NCBI RefSeq assembly: GCF_052115385.1
Contig: NZ_JBFRGP010000003.1
Span: 1 to 64,000, forward strand
Direction of reading: 5' to 3'
DNA: 64,000 bases
DNA from: Dyella_D sp052115385
GTDB lineage: Bacteria; Pseudomonadota; Gammaproteobacteria; Xanthomonadales; Rhodanobacteraceae
Below are positions 15,895-23,510 of this stretch, piece by piece; the stretch's first letter is position 1, and every line of letters begins with the position of its first letter. A program made the translations under genes and the position numbers. The notes beneath the pieces are model-generated. The model worked only from the letters and a program-made list of their open reading frames with translations, was not told where the DNA came from and ran no database searches.

Positions 15895-16803
15895 ATGAAG
15901 CGTGCCAACGAATATTTGGAACTGACCAAGCCGCGCGTCGTCGCGCTGCTGGTGTTCTGCGCGGTGATCGGCATGTTCCTGGCCGTGCCCGGCGTGCCGC
16001 CGTGGCGCGCGCTGGTGTTCGGTACGCTGGGCATCTGGCTGGCGTCGGCATCGGCCGCCGCGTTCAATCACCTGATCGACCAGCGCATCGACAAGCTGAT
16101 GGCGCGCACCGCGCATCGCCCGCTCGCCACCGGCCAGCTCACCCCGCGCCAGGTGGCGGTGTTCGCGCTGTCGCTGGGCGTGCTGTCGATGCTGGTGCTG
16201 GTGCTGCTGGTCAATCCGCTGACGGCGCTGCTCACCTTCGGCGGCCTGATCGGCTATGCGGTGGTCTATACGGCGTACCTCAAGCGCGCCACGCCGCAGA
16301 ACATCGTGATCGGCGGGCTGGCCGGGGCGATCCCGCCGGTGCTGGGCTGGACCGCGGTCACCGGCGAGCTGCATGCGTTCGCGCTGCAGCTGTGCCTGAT
16401 CATCTTCGTGTGGACGCCGCCGCATTTCTGGGCGCTGGCGATCTTCCGCCGCGACGACTACTCGCGCGCCCAGGTGCCGATGCTGCCGGTGACGCACGGC
16501 GTGGTGTACACGCGCTGGCACGTGCTGTTCTACACGGTGCTGCTGTTCCTGGTGACCCTGCTGCCGTCGCTGACCGGCTACAGCGGGCTGGTCTACCTGG
16601 GCGGCGCGGTGGTGCTGGGCGCGGGCTTCCTCTATTACGCGGTCCGGTTGCTCAATCCGCCGGATGAATTGTTCGCGATGAAGGTGTTCAACTACTCCAT
16701 CGTCTACCTGATGGCGCTGTTCGCCTTCCTGCTGGCCGACCATTGGCTGGTGGAGCCCCTGCTGCAGCAGGGGCAGGGTTTCGTACTTCAACGTGCGGCG
16801 TAG
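15895..16803 (+). CDS. ctaB: Haem O synthase (protoheme IX farnesyltransferase)
   Basis: A 302-residue UbiA-superfamily prenyltransferase that attaches farnesyl to haem B. Nine hydrophobic segments are present, with the diphosphate-binding motif written here as NHLIDQRIDKLMARTAHRPL (about residues 58-77) and the second Asp/Lys motif YTAYLKRATPQNIVIGGLAG. WTPPHFWALAIFRRDDY is also typical. It is the last gene of the haem A unit. The first copy of the two-fold smaller palindromic element lies 18 bases after its stop. Confidence 0.96.
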   Translation: MKRANEYLELTKPRVVALLVFCAVIGMFLAVPGVPPWRALVFGTLGIWLASASAAAFNHLIDQRIDKLMARTAHRPLATGQLTPRQVAVFALSLGVLSMLVLVLLVNPLTALLTFGGLIGYAVVYTAYLKRATPQNIVIGGLAGAIPPVLGWTAVTGELHAFALQLCLIIFVWTPPHFWALAIFRRDDYSRAQVPMLPVTHGVVYTRWHVLFYTVLLFLVTLLPSLTGYSGLVYLGGAVVLGAGFLYYAVRLLNPPDELFAMKVFNYSIVYLMALFAFLLADHWLVEPLLQQGQGFVLQRAA

Positions 16804-16820
16804 CTACGCGCTGGAGACCT

Positions 16821-16850
16821 GTTGGGGTTCGCTGCGCTCACCCCAACCTG
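16821..16850. repeat. Half copy of palindromic element A
   Basis: Only the right half is present: GTTGGGGTTCGCTGCGCTCACCCCAACCTG, read in two pieces, matching the right arms at 32041 and 32821. It forms a stand-alone hairpin 18 bases after the ctaB stop, where it could act as a terminator-like stem. Confidence 0.75.
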
Positions 16851-16900
16851 CCCGAGCGCAGCGCGTAAAAACTTTCGCCCCTCGATTCAGCCAATTAAGG

Positions 16901-16929
16901 TTGACACTTGCGCAGCGCAGCAAGACAAT
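16901..16929 (+). promoter_or_regulatory. Strong sigma70-like promoter at the head of the mgtA leader
   Basis: A perfect -35 TTGACA (16901-16906), a 17-base spacer and GACAAT (16924-16929). The expected start near 16936 would give a leader of about 630 bases before the mgtA ATG at 17569, unusually long and filled with small frames and hairpins. No PhoP box was recognised. Confidence 0.7.
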
Positions 16930-16987
16930 TCGCGCGCCTTCCGGCGCGCTGCGCCCGAAGACATCCCTGTCCGACCAACCAAGGCAT

Positions 16988-17104
16988 ATGGACGTTTACC
17001 CTAGTCGCAACGTCGACATCCGCGAGCATCGGGTGCCGGCGTCGCATAACAAGCTGATGATCTGCGGCGACCGCCTGCGGTCGGCTGGCGCTTTCCTCGA
17101 CTAG
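16988..17104 (+). CDS. Small frame 1 in the mgtA leader (38 residues)
   Basis: A 38-codon frame from ATG 16988 with AAGG four bases upstream, about 50 bases after the predicted transcript start. The peptide has no membrane segment or known motif. A 6-bp hairpin (17068-17083, arms CGACCG/CGGTCG) lies in its 3' half, and it stops nine bases before the large hairpin at 17113-17158, so ribosomes finishing here could affect folding of that hairpin. Whether it is translated is unproven. Confidence 0.35.
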   Translation: MDVYPSRNVDIREHRVPASHNKLMICGDRLRSAGAFLD

Positions 17105-17112
17105 GGAAGACC

Positions 17113-17158
17113 AGCCCACTCCTGACGGCCGCCCCAGGCCGTAACGAGGAGATGGGCT
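17113..17158 (+). promoter_or_regulatory. Hairpin that sequesters a Shine-Dalgarno sequence
   Basis: A long stem ends exactly at the base before the ATG at 17159. Three helices stack: AGCCCA/TGGGCT (17113-17118 with 17153-17158), CTCCT/AGGAG (17119-17123 with 17147-17151) and ACGGCC/GGCCGT (17125-17130 with 17137-17142), 17 pairs in all, with one bulged A and a small internal loop. The AGGAG that pairs with CTCCT is the ribosome binding site of the 80-residue frame. This looks like a translational switch; the signal is unknown. Confidence 0.6.
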
Positions 17159-17401
17159 ATGAAGCTCCTTCGCGATTTTTTCCGTTTGCCCGCCGCGGGC
17201 CGTTCCCTGCTGGGCCGCCGCGCCGTTCGCCGTACCTGGATCGTCACCGTGCCTGCGCCGCAGGCCGTCGCCGTGCGTGAACCGGTGACCGTGGCCATGC
17301 ATCGCAAACCCGAGTCCGCGCTTACCCGTCCGGCTGCGCGCCGCACGGCGTACGCCGCATCGAAAGGACTCGGTCATCTTCAGCTGGTATCTCAGCGCTG
17401 A
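17159..17401 (+). CDS. Small frame 2 in the mgtA leader (80 residues, Arg-rich)
   Basis: An 80-residue basic protein starting MKLLRDFFRLP behind a strong GAGGAG ribosome binding site, seven bases before the ATG. It is rich in Arg and Ala, with a central stretch of alternating Val and Pro (TVPAPQAVAVREPVTVAM). No transmembrane helix or known domain is seen. The ribosome binding site is buried in the hairpin 17113-17158, so its translation is probably regulated. It ends 12 bases before the next small frame and 167 bases before mgtA. It could be a small regulator of the transporter, or serve only as a translated leader. Confidence 0.5.
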   Translation: MKLLRDFFRLPAAGRSLLGRRAVRRTWIVTVPAPQAVAVREPVTVAMHRKPESALTRPAARRTAYAASKGLGHLQLVSQR

Positions 17402-17413
17402 GGGCTTGAGGAC

Positions 17414-17512
17414 ATGAAGCGCACCGTGCTCCGCAAAGGCTGGCCTCCGCCAGGCGGCGGGCGCTGGCCGCTGCCGCGGCCCTGGCGCGGGCATTCAGTG
17501 CAACGCGGATAG
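17414..17512 (+). CDS. Small frame 3 in the mgtA leader (32 residues, Pro-rich)
   Basis: A 32-codon frame just upstream of mgtA with Pro runs (GWPPPGGG and WPLPRPWRG). In Salmonella the mgtA leader codes for a short Pro-containing peptide, MgtL, whose translation couples proline and Mg2+ state to transcription of mgtA. This frame is not homologous at sequence level as far as I can see, but the position and proline codons are alike. GAGG lies only two or three bases before the ATG, so initiation would be weak. Confidence 0.4.
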   Translation: MKRTVLRKGWPPPGGGRWPLPRPWRGHSVQRG

Positions 17513-17568
17513 CCATCCGCCGAACTCGCTGATCCGCCCTGATTCCACGTATTTCCCGGAAGCGAGTC

Positions 17569-20229
17569 ATGATCAAGCATTCCACCCAGACCGTCGCCGG
17601 CAAGGCGTCCGGCAAGGGCGCCGGCGTGCGCGTCGCCGTCGCGCTCGAAGCGTTCCGCCATAACGAAGCGCTGTTCGCCGCGCTGGATACGAACGCGGCC
17701 GGCCTGGACGCCGAGCAGATCGCCGAGCGGCTCGACCGCGACGGCGTCAACGAGGTCTCGCACGAGAAGCCGCCGCACTGGTCGCACCAGCTGCTGCGCG
17801 CGTTCAAGAACCCCTTCATCATCGTGCTGCTGGTGCTGGCGGTGGTGCAGCTGGCGACCGACGGCGACGACCTGGCCGGGCCGATCATCATCGCGGTGAT
17901 GGTGGGCATCAGCGTGCTGCTGAGCTTCACCCAGGAATTCCGCTCGTCCAAGGCGGCCGAGAAGCTGAAGGCAATGGTGCGCAACACCGCCACCGTGACG
18001 CGGCGCGCCGAGGACGGCCACAGCGAGCGCATCGAAGTGCCGGTGGGCGAACTGGTCGCCGGCGACATCGTGCACCTGGCCGCGGGCGACATGGTGCCGG
18101 CGGACCTGCGCCTGTTCAGCGCGAAAGACCTGTTCATCAGCCAGGCCATCCTTACCGGCGAATCGCTGCCGGTGGAGAAGTCTGCGCCGACTCCGGCGCA
18201 GGTTTCCGAAGACGGTACGCATGGCGCGCTGGATAACCCGCTGGACCTGCCCACCGTCTGCTACATGGGCACCAATGTGGTCAGCGGCACCGCCAGCGCG
18301 GTGGTGGTGGCGACCGGTTCGCGCACGTATCTGGGTTCGCTCGCACACACCATCGTCGGGCAGCGCGTGCGCACCAGCTTCGATCGCGGCGTGAACAGCG
18401 TGAGCTGGCTGCTGATCCGCTTCATGGCGGTGATGGTGCCGATCGTGTTTCTGATCAACGGCCTGGACAAGCACGACTGGCTGCAGGCGTTCCTGTTCGC
18501 GCTCTCGGTCGCGGTGGGCCTGACCCCGGAAATGCTGCCGCTGATCGTCACCGCCAACCTGGGCAAGGGCGCGCTGGCGATGTCCAAGCGCAAGGTAGTG
18601 GTGAAGCGCCTGAACGCGATCCAGAACTTCGGCGCGATGGACGTGCTGTGCACCGACAAGACCGGCACGCTGACCTTGGACAAGATCGTGCTGGAGCGCC
18701 ATCTCGATCTGTACGGCGAGGAGTCGGACGAGGCGCTGGAATACGGCTATCTCAACAGCCGCTTCCAGACCGGCCTGAAGAACCTGATGGACAAGGCGGT
18801 GCTGGAGCACCGCGACCTGGAGACGGTGGCGCAGCAGTACCGCATCGTCGACGAGATCCCGTTCGACTTCCAGCGCCGCCGCATGTCGGTGGTGGTGCGC
18901 CACGGCGAAGGCGACGAGCTGCTGGTGTGCAAGGGCGCGGTGGAGGAGATGCTGTCGATCTGCGCCTACGCCAAGGCGGGCGACGAGATCCTGCCGGTGA
19001 CCGACGAGATGCGCGCGGACATCAAGGCGATGACCCGCGGCCTCAACGAGGACGGCCTGCGCGTGCTGGTGGTGGCGGTGAAGCACCAGCCGCCGGCGGG
19101 CCGCGCCTATGGCGTGGCGGACGAGTCCGGCCTCACCGCGGTGGGCTGCCTGGCCTTCCTCGATCCGCCGAAGGATTCGGCCGCCACCGCCATCGCCGCG
19201 CTGCATCACCACGGCGTGGAAGTGAAGGTCATCACGGGCGACAACGAGGCGGTGACGCGCAAGATCTGCCGCGAGGTGGGCCTGGATGTGCAGCACTCGG
19301 CGCAGGGCAAGCACATCGAGCCGCTCAACGACGACGAGCTGGACGCGCTGGTCAAGCGCACCACCGTGTTCGCCAAGATGTCGCCGCTGCAGAAGGCGCG
19401 CGTGGTGAAGTCGCTGCAGCGCCAGGGCCACACCGTGGGCTTCCTCGGTGACGGCATCAACGACGCGCCGGCGCTGCGCGAAGCGGACGTGGGCATCTCG
19501 GTGGATACCGCCACCGATATCGCGAAGGAGTCGGCCGACATCATCCTGCTGGAAAAGAACCTGATGGTGCTGGAGGAGGGCGTGATCGAAGGACGCATCA
19601 CCTTCGGCAACATCATCAAGTACATCAAGATGACCGCCAGCTCCAACTTCGGCAACATGTTCTCGGTGCTGGTGGCGAGCGCGTTCCTGCCGTTCCTGCC
19701 GATGCTGCCGCTGCAGATCCTGGTGCTGAACCTGCTGTACGACATCTCGCAGCTGTCGATCCCGTTCGACCGCATGGACGACGACTACCTGCGCAAGCCG
19801 CGCAAGTGGGACGCCAGCGACATCGGCCGCTTCATGGTGTGGATCGGGCCGGTCAGCTCGATCTTCGACATCACCACCTTCCTGCTGCTGTGGTACCTGT
19901 TCGGCGCCAACAGCGCGGCACACCAGTCGTTCTTCCAGTCCGGCTGGTTCGTGGAAAGCCTGCTGACGCAGACGCTGATCGTGCACATGATCCGCACCAA
20001 GCGCATCCCGTTCCTGCAAAGCGTCGCCGCGGCGCCGGTGCTGGGCCTGACCACGGCGATCATCGCGATCGGCCTGCTGGTGCCGTATAGCAGCCTGGGC
20101 CCGAAGATCGGCATGGTGCCGCTGCCGCCGATCTACTTCGCCTGGATCGCGTTGACGGTGCTGACCTACTGCGTGCTGACGCAGCTGGTGAAGCTGCTGT
20201 ACATCCGGCGCTACGGTCGCTGGCTCTAA
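17569..20229 (+). CDS. mgtA: Magnesium-transporting P-type ATPase, MgtA/MgtB type
   Basis: An 886-residue P3B-type ATPase of the inner membrane that imports Mg2+ at the cost of ATP. It has a cation ATPase N-domain (about residues 35-80), ten predicted membrane helices, the actuator motif LTGESLPVEK, the phosphorylation site CTDKTGTLT with Asp363, KGAVEEM in the nucleotide domain, ITGDNEAVTRK and GDGINDAPAL. The two-helix C-terminal arrangement and the phrase NLLYDISQLSIPFDRMD are typical of MgtA. The ATG at 17569 follows GGAAGCGAG. It is preceded by an unusually long structured leader and followed 87 bases later by a Na/Pi transporter gene. Confidence 0.96.
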   Translation: MIKHSTQTVAGKASGKGAGVRVAVALEAFRHNEALFAALDTNAAGLDAEQIAERLDRDGVNEVSHEKPPHWSHQLLRAFKNPFIIVLLVLAVVQLATDGDDLAGPIIIAVMVGISVLLSFTQEFRSSKAAEKLKAMVRNTATVTRRAEDGHSERIEVPVGELVAGDIVHLAAGDMVPADLRLFSAKDLFISQAILTGESLPVEKSAPTPAQVSEDGTHGALDNPLDLPTVCYMGTNVVSGTASAVVVATGSRTYLGSLAHTIVGQRVRTSFDRGVNSVSWLLIRFMAVMVPIVFLINGLDKHDWLQAFLFALSVAVGLTPEMLPLIVTANLGKGALAMSKRKVVVKRLNAIQNFGAMDVLCTDKTGTLTLDKIVLERHLDLYGEESDEALEYGYLNSRFQTGLKNLMDKAVLEHRDLETVAQQYRIVDEIPFDFQRRRMSVVVRHGEGDELLVCKGAVEEMLSICAYAKAGDEILPVTDEMRADIKAMTRGLNEDGLRVLVVAVKHQPPAGRAYGVADESGLTAVGCLAFLDPPKDSAATAIAALHHHGVEVKVITGDNEAVTRKICREVGLDVQHSAQGKHIEPLNDDELDALVKRTTVFAKMSPLQKARVVKSLQRQGHTVGFLGDGINDAPALREADVGISVDTATDIAKESADIILLEKNLMVLEEGVIEGRITFGNIIKYIKMTASSNFGNMFSVLVASAFLPFLPMLPLQILVLNLLYDISQLSIPFDRMDDDYLRKPRKWDASDIGRFMVWIGPVSSIFDITTFLLLWYLFGANSAAHQSFFQSGWFVESLLTQTLIVHMIRTKRIPFLQSVAAAPVLGLTTAIIAIGLLVPYSSLGPKIGMVPLPPIYFAWIALTVLTYCVLTQLVKLLYIRRYGRWL

Positions 20230-20316
20230 AAAAAATCGGGGACAGGGAGCGCGGAACGGGGCGCTTCCCGTTCTCCGCTCGCTGATTCCCGTTCCCTGAC
20301 GAAGGAGGATCCCGCC
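20230..20316 (+). other. Gap with imperfect hairpin between mgtA and the Na/Pi gene
   Basis: After an A run at the mgtA stop, GCGCGGAACGGG pairs imperfectly with CCCGTTCTCCGC around GCGCTT (about 20255-20282), inside a longer weak inverted repeat. It could attenuate transcription between the two transport genes. There is no T tract. Confidence 0.35.
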
Positions 20317-21975
20317 ATGAAAGGCACCTTCGCACTGCTCGATATCGCCGGCTTCGTCGCCCTGCTGCTGTGGGGCACGCATATGGTTACCAGTGGCGTG
20401 TTGCGCGGCTACGGCAGCGCGCTGCGGCGCTGGCTCGGCCGTTATCTCGGCCACCGGCCGACCGCGTTCGCGTTCGGCATCTGCATCACCGCGCTGCTGC
20501 AGAGCAGTACCGCGGCCGGCTTGATGGCGACCTCGTTCGCCGCGAACGGCTTCCTCGGCCTGGCGCCGGGGCTGGCGGTAATGCTTGGCGCCAATGTGGG
20601 TACGACGCTGATCGTGCAGGTGATGTCGTTCGACATCTCGCTGATCGCGCCGGTGCTGGTATTGGTGGGCTTCACCATCCATCGCCGCAGCGACGATGCG
20701 CGCTACGAGAACCTCGGCCGCGTCTGCATCGGCTTAGGTCTCATGCTGCTGTCGCTGCATCTGCTGGTGCTGTCGCTGGCGCCGGTGGAGAACGCGCAGG
20801 CGCTGCACGCGGTGCTGCAGAGCCTGTCCAGCGAGCCGGTGCTGGCGGTGCTGGTGGCGGCGCTGATGACCTGGCTGTTCCATTCCAGCGTGGCGATGGT
20901 GCTGCTGATCGCTTCGCTGGCCAATGCCGGCGTGGTCGATGCCCCCGGCGCGCTGGCCCTGGTGCTGGGCGCGAACCTGGGCGGCACCTTGCCGGCCCTG
21001 CTGGAAGCGCATACGCCGGTGGCGCGCCGCCTGCCGCTGGGCAATCTGCTGGTGCGCGCGTTCGGCTGCCTGGTCTGCCTGCCGCTGCTGCATCCGCTGG
21101 CCGCGTGGCTGGCGCCGCTGGGCGAGGCGCCGGCGCGGCTCGCGGTGAACTTCCATACCGCGTTCAATCTCGGCCTGGCGGTGCTGTTCATCCTGCCGGT
21201 GGAGCGCCTGGCGCAGTGGCTGGTGCGGCTGCTGCCGGATCCGCCGCGGCCGGACGATCCGGGCGTGCCGCAGTACCTGGACGAAGGCGCGCTGGATTCG
21301 GCCAACGTGGCGCTGGCCAATGCGGCGCGTGAATCGATGCGCATGGCCGACATGGTCGAAGGCATGCTCAAGGGCCTGGTCGAAGTGTTCGGCAAGGACG
21401 ACAACGTGCGCGCCGCCGCGATCAGCCGCATGGACCCGTGGCTGGACCGGCTGGGCGTGGCGATCCGCGAATACCTGGCCGATCTCGGCGGCGAAGCGCT
21501 GAACGAGGAAGACGGCGAACGCAGCCAGGAGATCCTCGCCTTCGTCATCAATATCGAGCACATCGGCGACATCACCGCCAACAACCTGATGGAGTTCGCC
21601 GCCAAGAAAGCCCAGCGCGGCCAGGACTTCAGCGCCGACGACATCCTGGACCTGGCCGCGATGCACGCGCAGGTGATGGAAAGCCTGCGGCTGGGGCTGG
21701 CGGTGTTCATGCGCGGCGACCTGCGCGCGGCGCAGCAGCTGGTGTCGCGCAAGGAAGCGATCTGGCGTTTGGAGAACGAAGCCTCCGAGCGCCACATCCG
21801 CGCACTGCGCGAGCGGCGTGATGGTGGCGGCGGTGGCGATGTGTACCTGCGCATCCTGCGCGACCTCAAGCGCATCCATTCGCATCTGGCGGCGCTGGCC
21901 TATCTGCCGCTGGAACGCGCCGGGCTGCTGCAGGGCAGGCTGGTGAGCGAGCCCCTGTCGAAAGCGCAAGCGTAG
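20317..21975 (+). CDS. Na+/phosphate cotransporter family protein with PhoU-like tail
   Basis: A 552-residue inner membrane protein. The N-terminal 300 residues hold two inverted Na/Pi-cotransporter repeats with the family QSS motifs, LLQSSTAAGLMATSF and LFHSSVAMVLLIASL, and GANVGTTL/GANLGGTL. Residues about 330-540 form a soluble helical domain of PhoU type (EHIGDITANNLMEFAAKKA). Relatives include NptA and YjbB; the latter exports phosphate when phosphate is in excess, so direction is uncertain here. AAGGAGG precedes the ATG by a good distance. Placement after the Mg2+ pump is intriguing because intracellular phosphate chelates Mg2+, but a functional link is inference. Confidence 0.9.
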   Translation: MKGTFALLDIAGFVALLLWGTHMVTSGVLRGYGSALRRWLGRYLGHRPTAFAFGICITALLQSSTAAGLMATSFAANGFLGLAPGLAVMLGANVGTTLIVQVMSFDISLIAPVLVLVGFTIHRRSDDARYENLGRVCIGLGLMLLSLHLLVLSLAPVENAQALHAVLQSLSSEPVLAVLVAALMTWLFHSSVAMVLLIASLANAGVVDAPGALALVLGANLGGTLPALLEAHTPVARRLPLGNLLVRAFGCLVCLPLLHPLAAWLAPLGEAPARLAVNFHTAFNLGLAVLFILPVERLAQWLVRLLPDPPRPDDPGVPQYLDEGALDSANVALANAARESMRMADMVEGMLKGLVEVFGKDDNVRAAAISRMDPWLDRLGVAIREYLADLGGEALNEEDGERSQEILAFVINIEHIGDITANNLMEFAAKKAQRGQDFSADDILDLAAMHAQVMESLRLGLAVFMRGDLRAAQQLVSRKEAIWRLENEASERHIRALRERRDGGGGGDVYLRILRDLKRIHSHLAALAYLPLERAGLLQGRLVSEPLSKAQA

Positions 21976-22004
21976 GTTGGGGTGAGCCGCAGGCGAACCC
22001 CAAC
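21972..22004. repeat. Half copy of palindromic element A
   Basis: The left half only, GTAGGTTGGGGTGAGCC and the following GCGAACCCCAAC. It begins inside the last codons of the preceding gene, so the element contributes the stop codon (TAG of GTAGG). Its right half is missing and a few matching bases lead into a family B element. Confidence 0.8.
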
Positions 22005-22040
22005 ATGATCACCTTCAAACGCGTCGCATGTTGATAGATC

Positions 22041-22154
22041 AAGCCCCTCTCCCATCGGGAGAGGGGTTGGGGTGAGGGTACGGGCGGAGTGGTGCGCCCC
22101 GCTCTGCCCGTACCCTCATCCGGCTGCCGCCACCTTCTCCCGGAAGGAGAAGGA
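22041..22154. repeat. Palindromic element, family B, copy 2
   Basis: Opposite orientation to the copy at 8413-8534. It carries the CCCCTCTCCCATCGGGAGAGGGG hairpin (described in two arms), GGGTACGGGCGGAG with its inverted counterpart CCCGTACCCTCATCC, and the CCTTCTCCCGGAAGGAGAAGG end hairpin. It lies between the Na/Pi gene and the efflux operon. Confidence 0.8.
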
Positions 22155-22406
22155 TTCGACTTTGGAAACAGACACACACCGGAGACCTCCGCACTTGGAC
22201 CCAGACCCGTCTAGCCACTTAGCCGCACACCCGCCGCACTGACGCCGTCTCCCGTCCACGCCTGAACGCGTGGCCCGGGCGCGGCGGACGGTGCTCCGAT
22301 CGCGACCGGGCCACGGCAGCGCCACGCGCTGCCCGTTTCCCGCCGCCAGCTTGTCGTCTTGGTCGCTTCGGCCAGGACGGCGCATGCCCATGCCTCGGGA
22401 AAATCC
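22155..22406 (+). other. Leader region of the RND efflux operon
   Basis: About 250 bases without a supported gene. I see no clear promoter, operator or terminator. The coding frames that cross it are shadows of the efflux gene. Confidence 0.4.
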
Positions 22407-23510
22407 ATGTCGTTCCGCATCAAGCACTCTTCCGTCGTTCTGCTGTTCGCGCTCGCCGCCTGTTCGCGCACGGAGCAGGCGCCAGCTCCCGCGCCTGCCG
22501 TCGTCAATGACGCCGGCGTCCTGCGCATCCCCGCCAACTCGCCGTTGCGCCAGCGCCTGAAAGTGCGCGCGGTGGAGCAGCGCGCGCTGCCGCATGCGCT
22601 GGTAGCGCCGGCGCTGATCGAGGCCGATCCCAGCCATACCGTCAACGTGCTCGCTCCCGTCACCGGTCGGGTGATCGAGTTGCGCGTGAAGCTGGGCGAC
22701 CGCGTGACGCGCGGCCAGGTGCTGGCGCTGATCGCCTCGGGCGACCACGCGCAGGCGGTGGCCGACCAGCGCAAGGCAGCCGATGCCACGGCCCTGGCGA
22801 AGCAGGCGCTGGACCGCGCCGAAGCCGTGCAGCAGGCCGGCGGCTCCGCGCAGAAGGACCTGGAAGCTGCGCGCAGCGGCTACGTGCAGGCGCAGGCCGA
22901 AGCAGCCCGCACGCAGGCGCGGCTCGCGGCGATGGGTGCAGCGGGCGAGCGCGATACGCGCGGCGTGGCGGTGCGTTCGCCGGCCGACGGCAGCATCACC
23001 GCGCTGTCCGCCGCGGTGGGCGCGTTCGCCAACGATGCCAATGCGCCGCTGATGACGATTACCGATCTCGGCCACGTCTGGGTCACCGCCAACGTGGCGG
23101 AGAACGAGGCCGCGCAGGTGGCGCCGGGCGAGTCCGCCGAGGTGGTGCTGCCGGCGTGGCCGGGCCGGCGCTTCGAGGGCGTGGTGCAGTCGGTCAGCGA
23201 CGTGCTCGATGCCGATTCGCGCCGGGTCAAGGCACGCATCGTGGTGGCCAATGCGGACGGCGCGCTGAAGGCCAACATGTTCGCCACCGCCACCTTCCGC
23301 GTGCCGCAGCCCAAGGCGCTGCTGGTGCCGCAGTCGGCGCTGCTGATGAACAACGACAGCGTCACCGTGTTCGTCGAAGTGTCGCCGTGGGCATTCGTGC
23401 GCCGCACGCTGGAGCTGGGCCAGGACGAAGGCGACGCCGCGCGCGTGCTCAAGGGCCTCGCGCCCGGCGATCGCGTGGTGGTGGCGGGCGGAGTGCTGAT
23501 CAATGATTGA
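22407..23510 (+). CDS. RND efflux periplasmic adaptor (lipoprotein)
   Basis: A 367-residue HlyD/CusB-type membrane fusion protein. The signal peptide ends in a lipobox (LFALAAC), so it should be a lipoprotein. It has a biotinyl-lipoyl-like segment (VLAPVTGRVIELRVKLGDRV), a coiled-coil hairpin (about residues 110-165), a second lipoyl half (VRSPADGSITAL) and a beta-barrel domain (DLGHVWVTANVAENEAAQV). It joins the inner membrane pump to the outer membrane channel. The ATG at 22407 is used because it starts the signal peptide; the upstream extension is not signal-like. It overlaps the pump gene by eight bases. Confidence 0.9.
   Translation: MSFRIKHSSVVLLFALAACSRTEQAPAPAPAVVNDAGVLRIPANSPLRQRLKVRAVEQRALPHALVAPALIEADPSHTVNVLAPVTGRVIELRVKLGDRVTRGQVLALIASGDHAQAVADQRKAADATALAKQALDRAEAVQQAGGSAQKDLEAARSGYVQAQAEAARTQARLAAMGAAGERDTRGVAVRSPADGSITALSAAVGAFANDANAPLMTITDLGHVWVTANVAENEAAQVAPGESAEVVLPAWPGRRFEGVVQSVSDVLDADSRRVKARIVVANADGALKANMFATATFRVPQPKALLVPQSALLMNNDSVTVFVEVSPWAFVRRTLELGQDEGDAARVLKGLAPGDRVVVAGGVLIND

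Noticed and set aside
16901..17568. M-box (ykoK) magnesium riboswitch in the mgtA leader
   Set aside because: I could not lay out the conserved M-box core on this sequence, and the class is mainly known from other phyla. Only the hairpins actually seen are reported.
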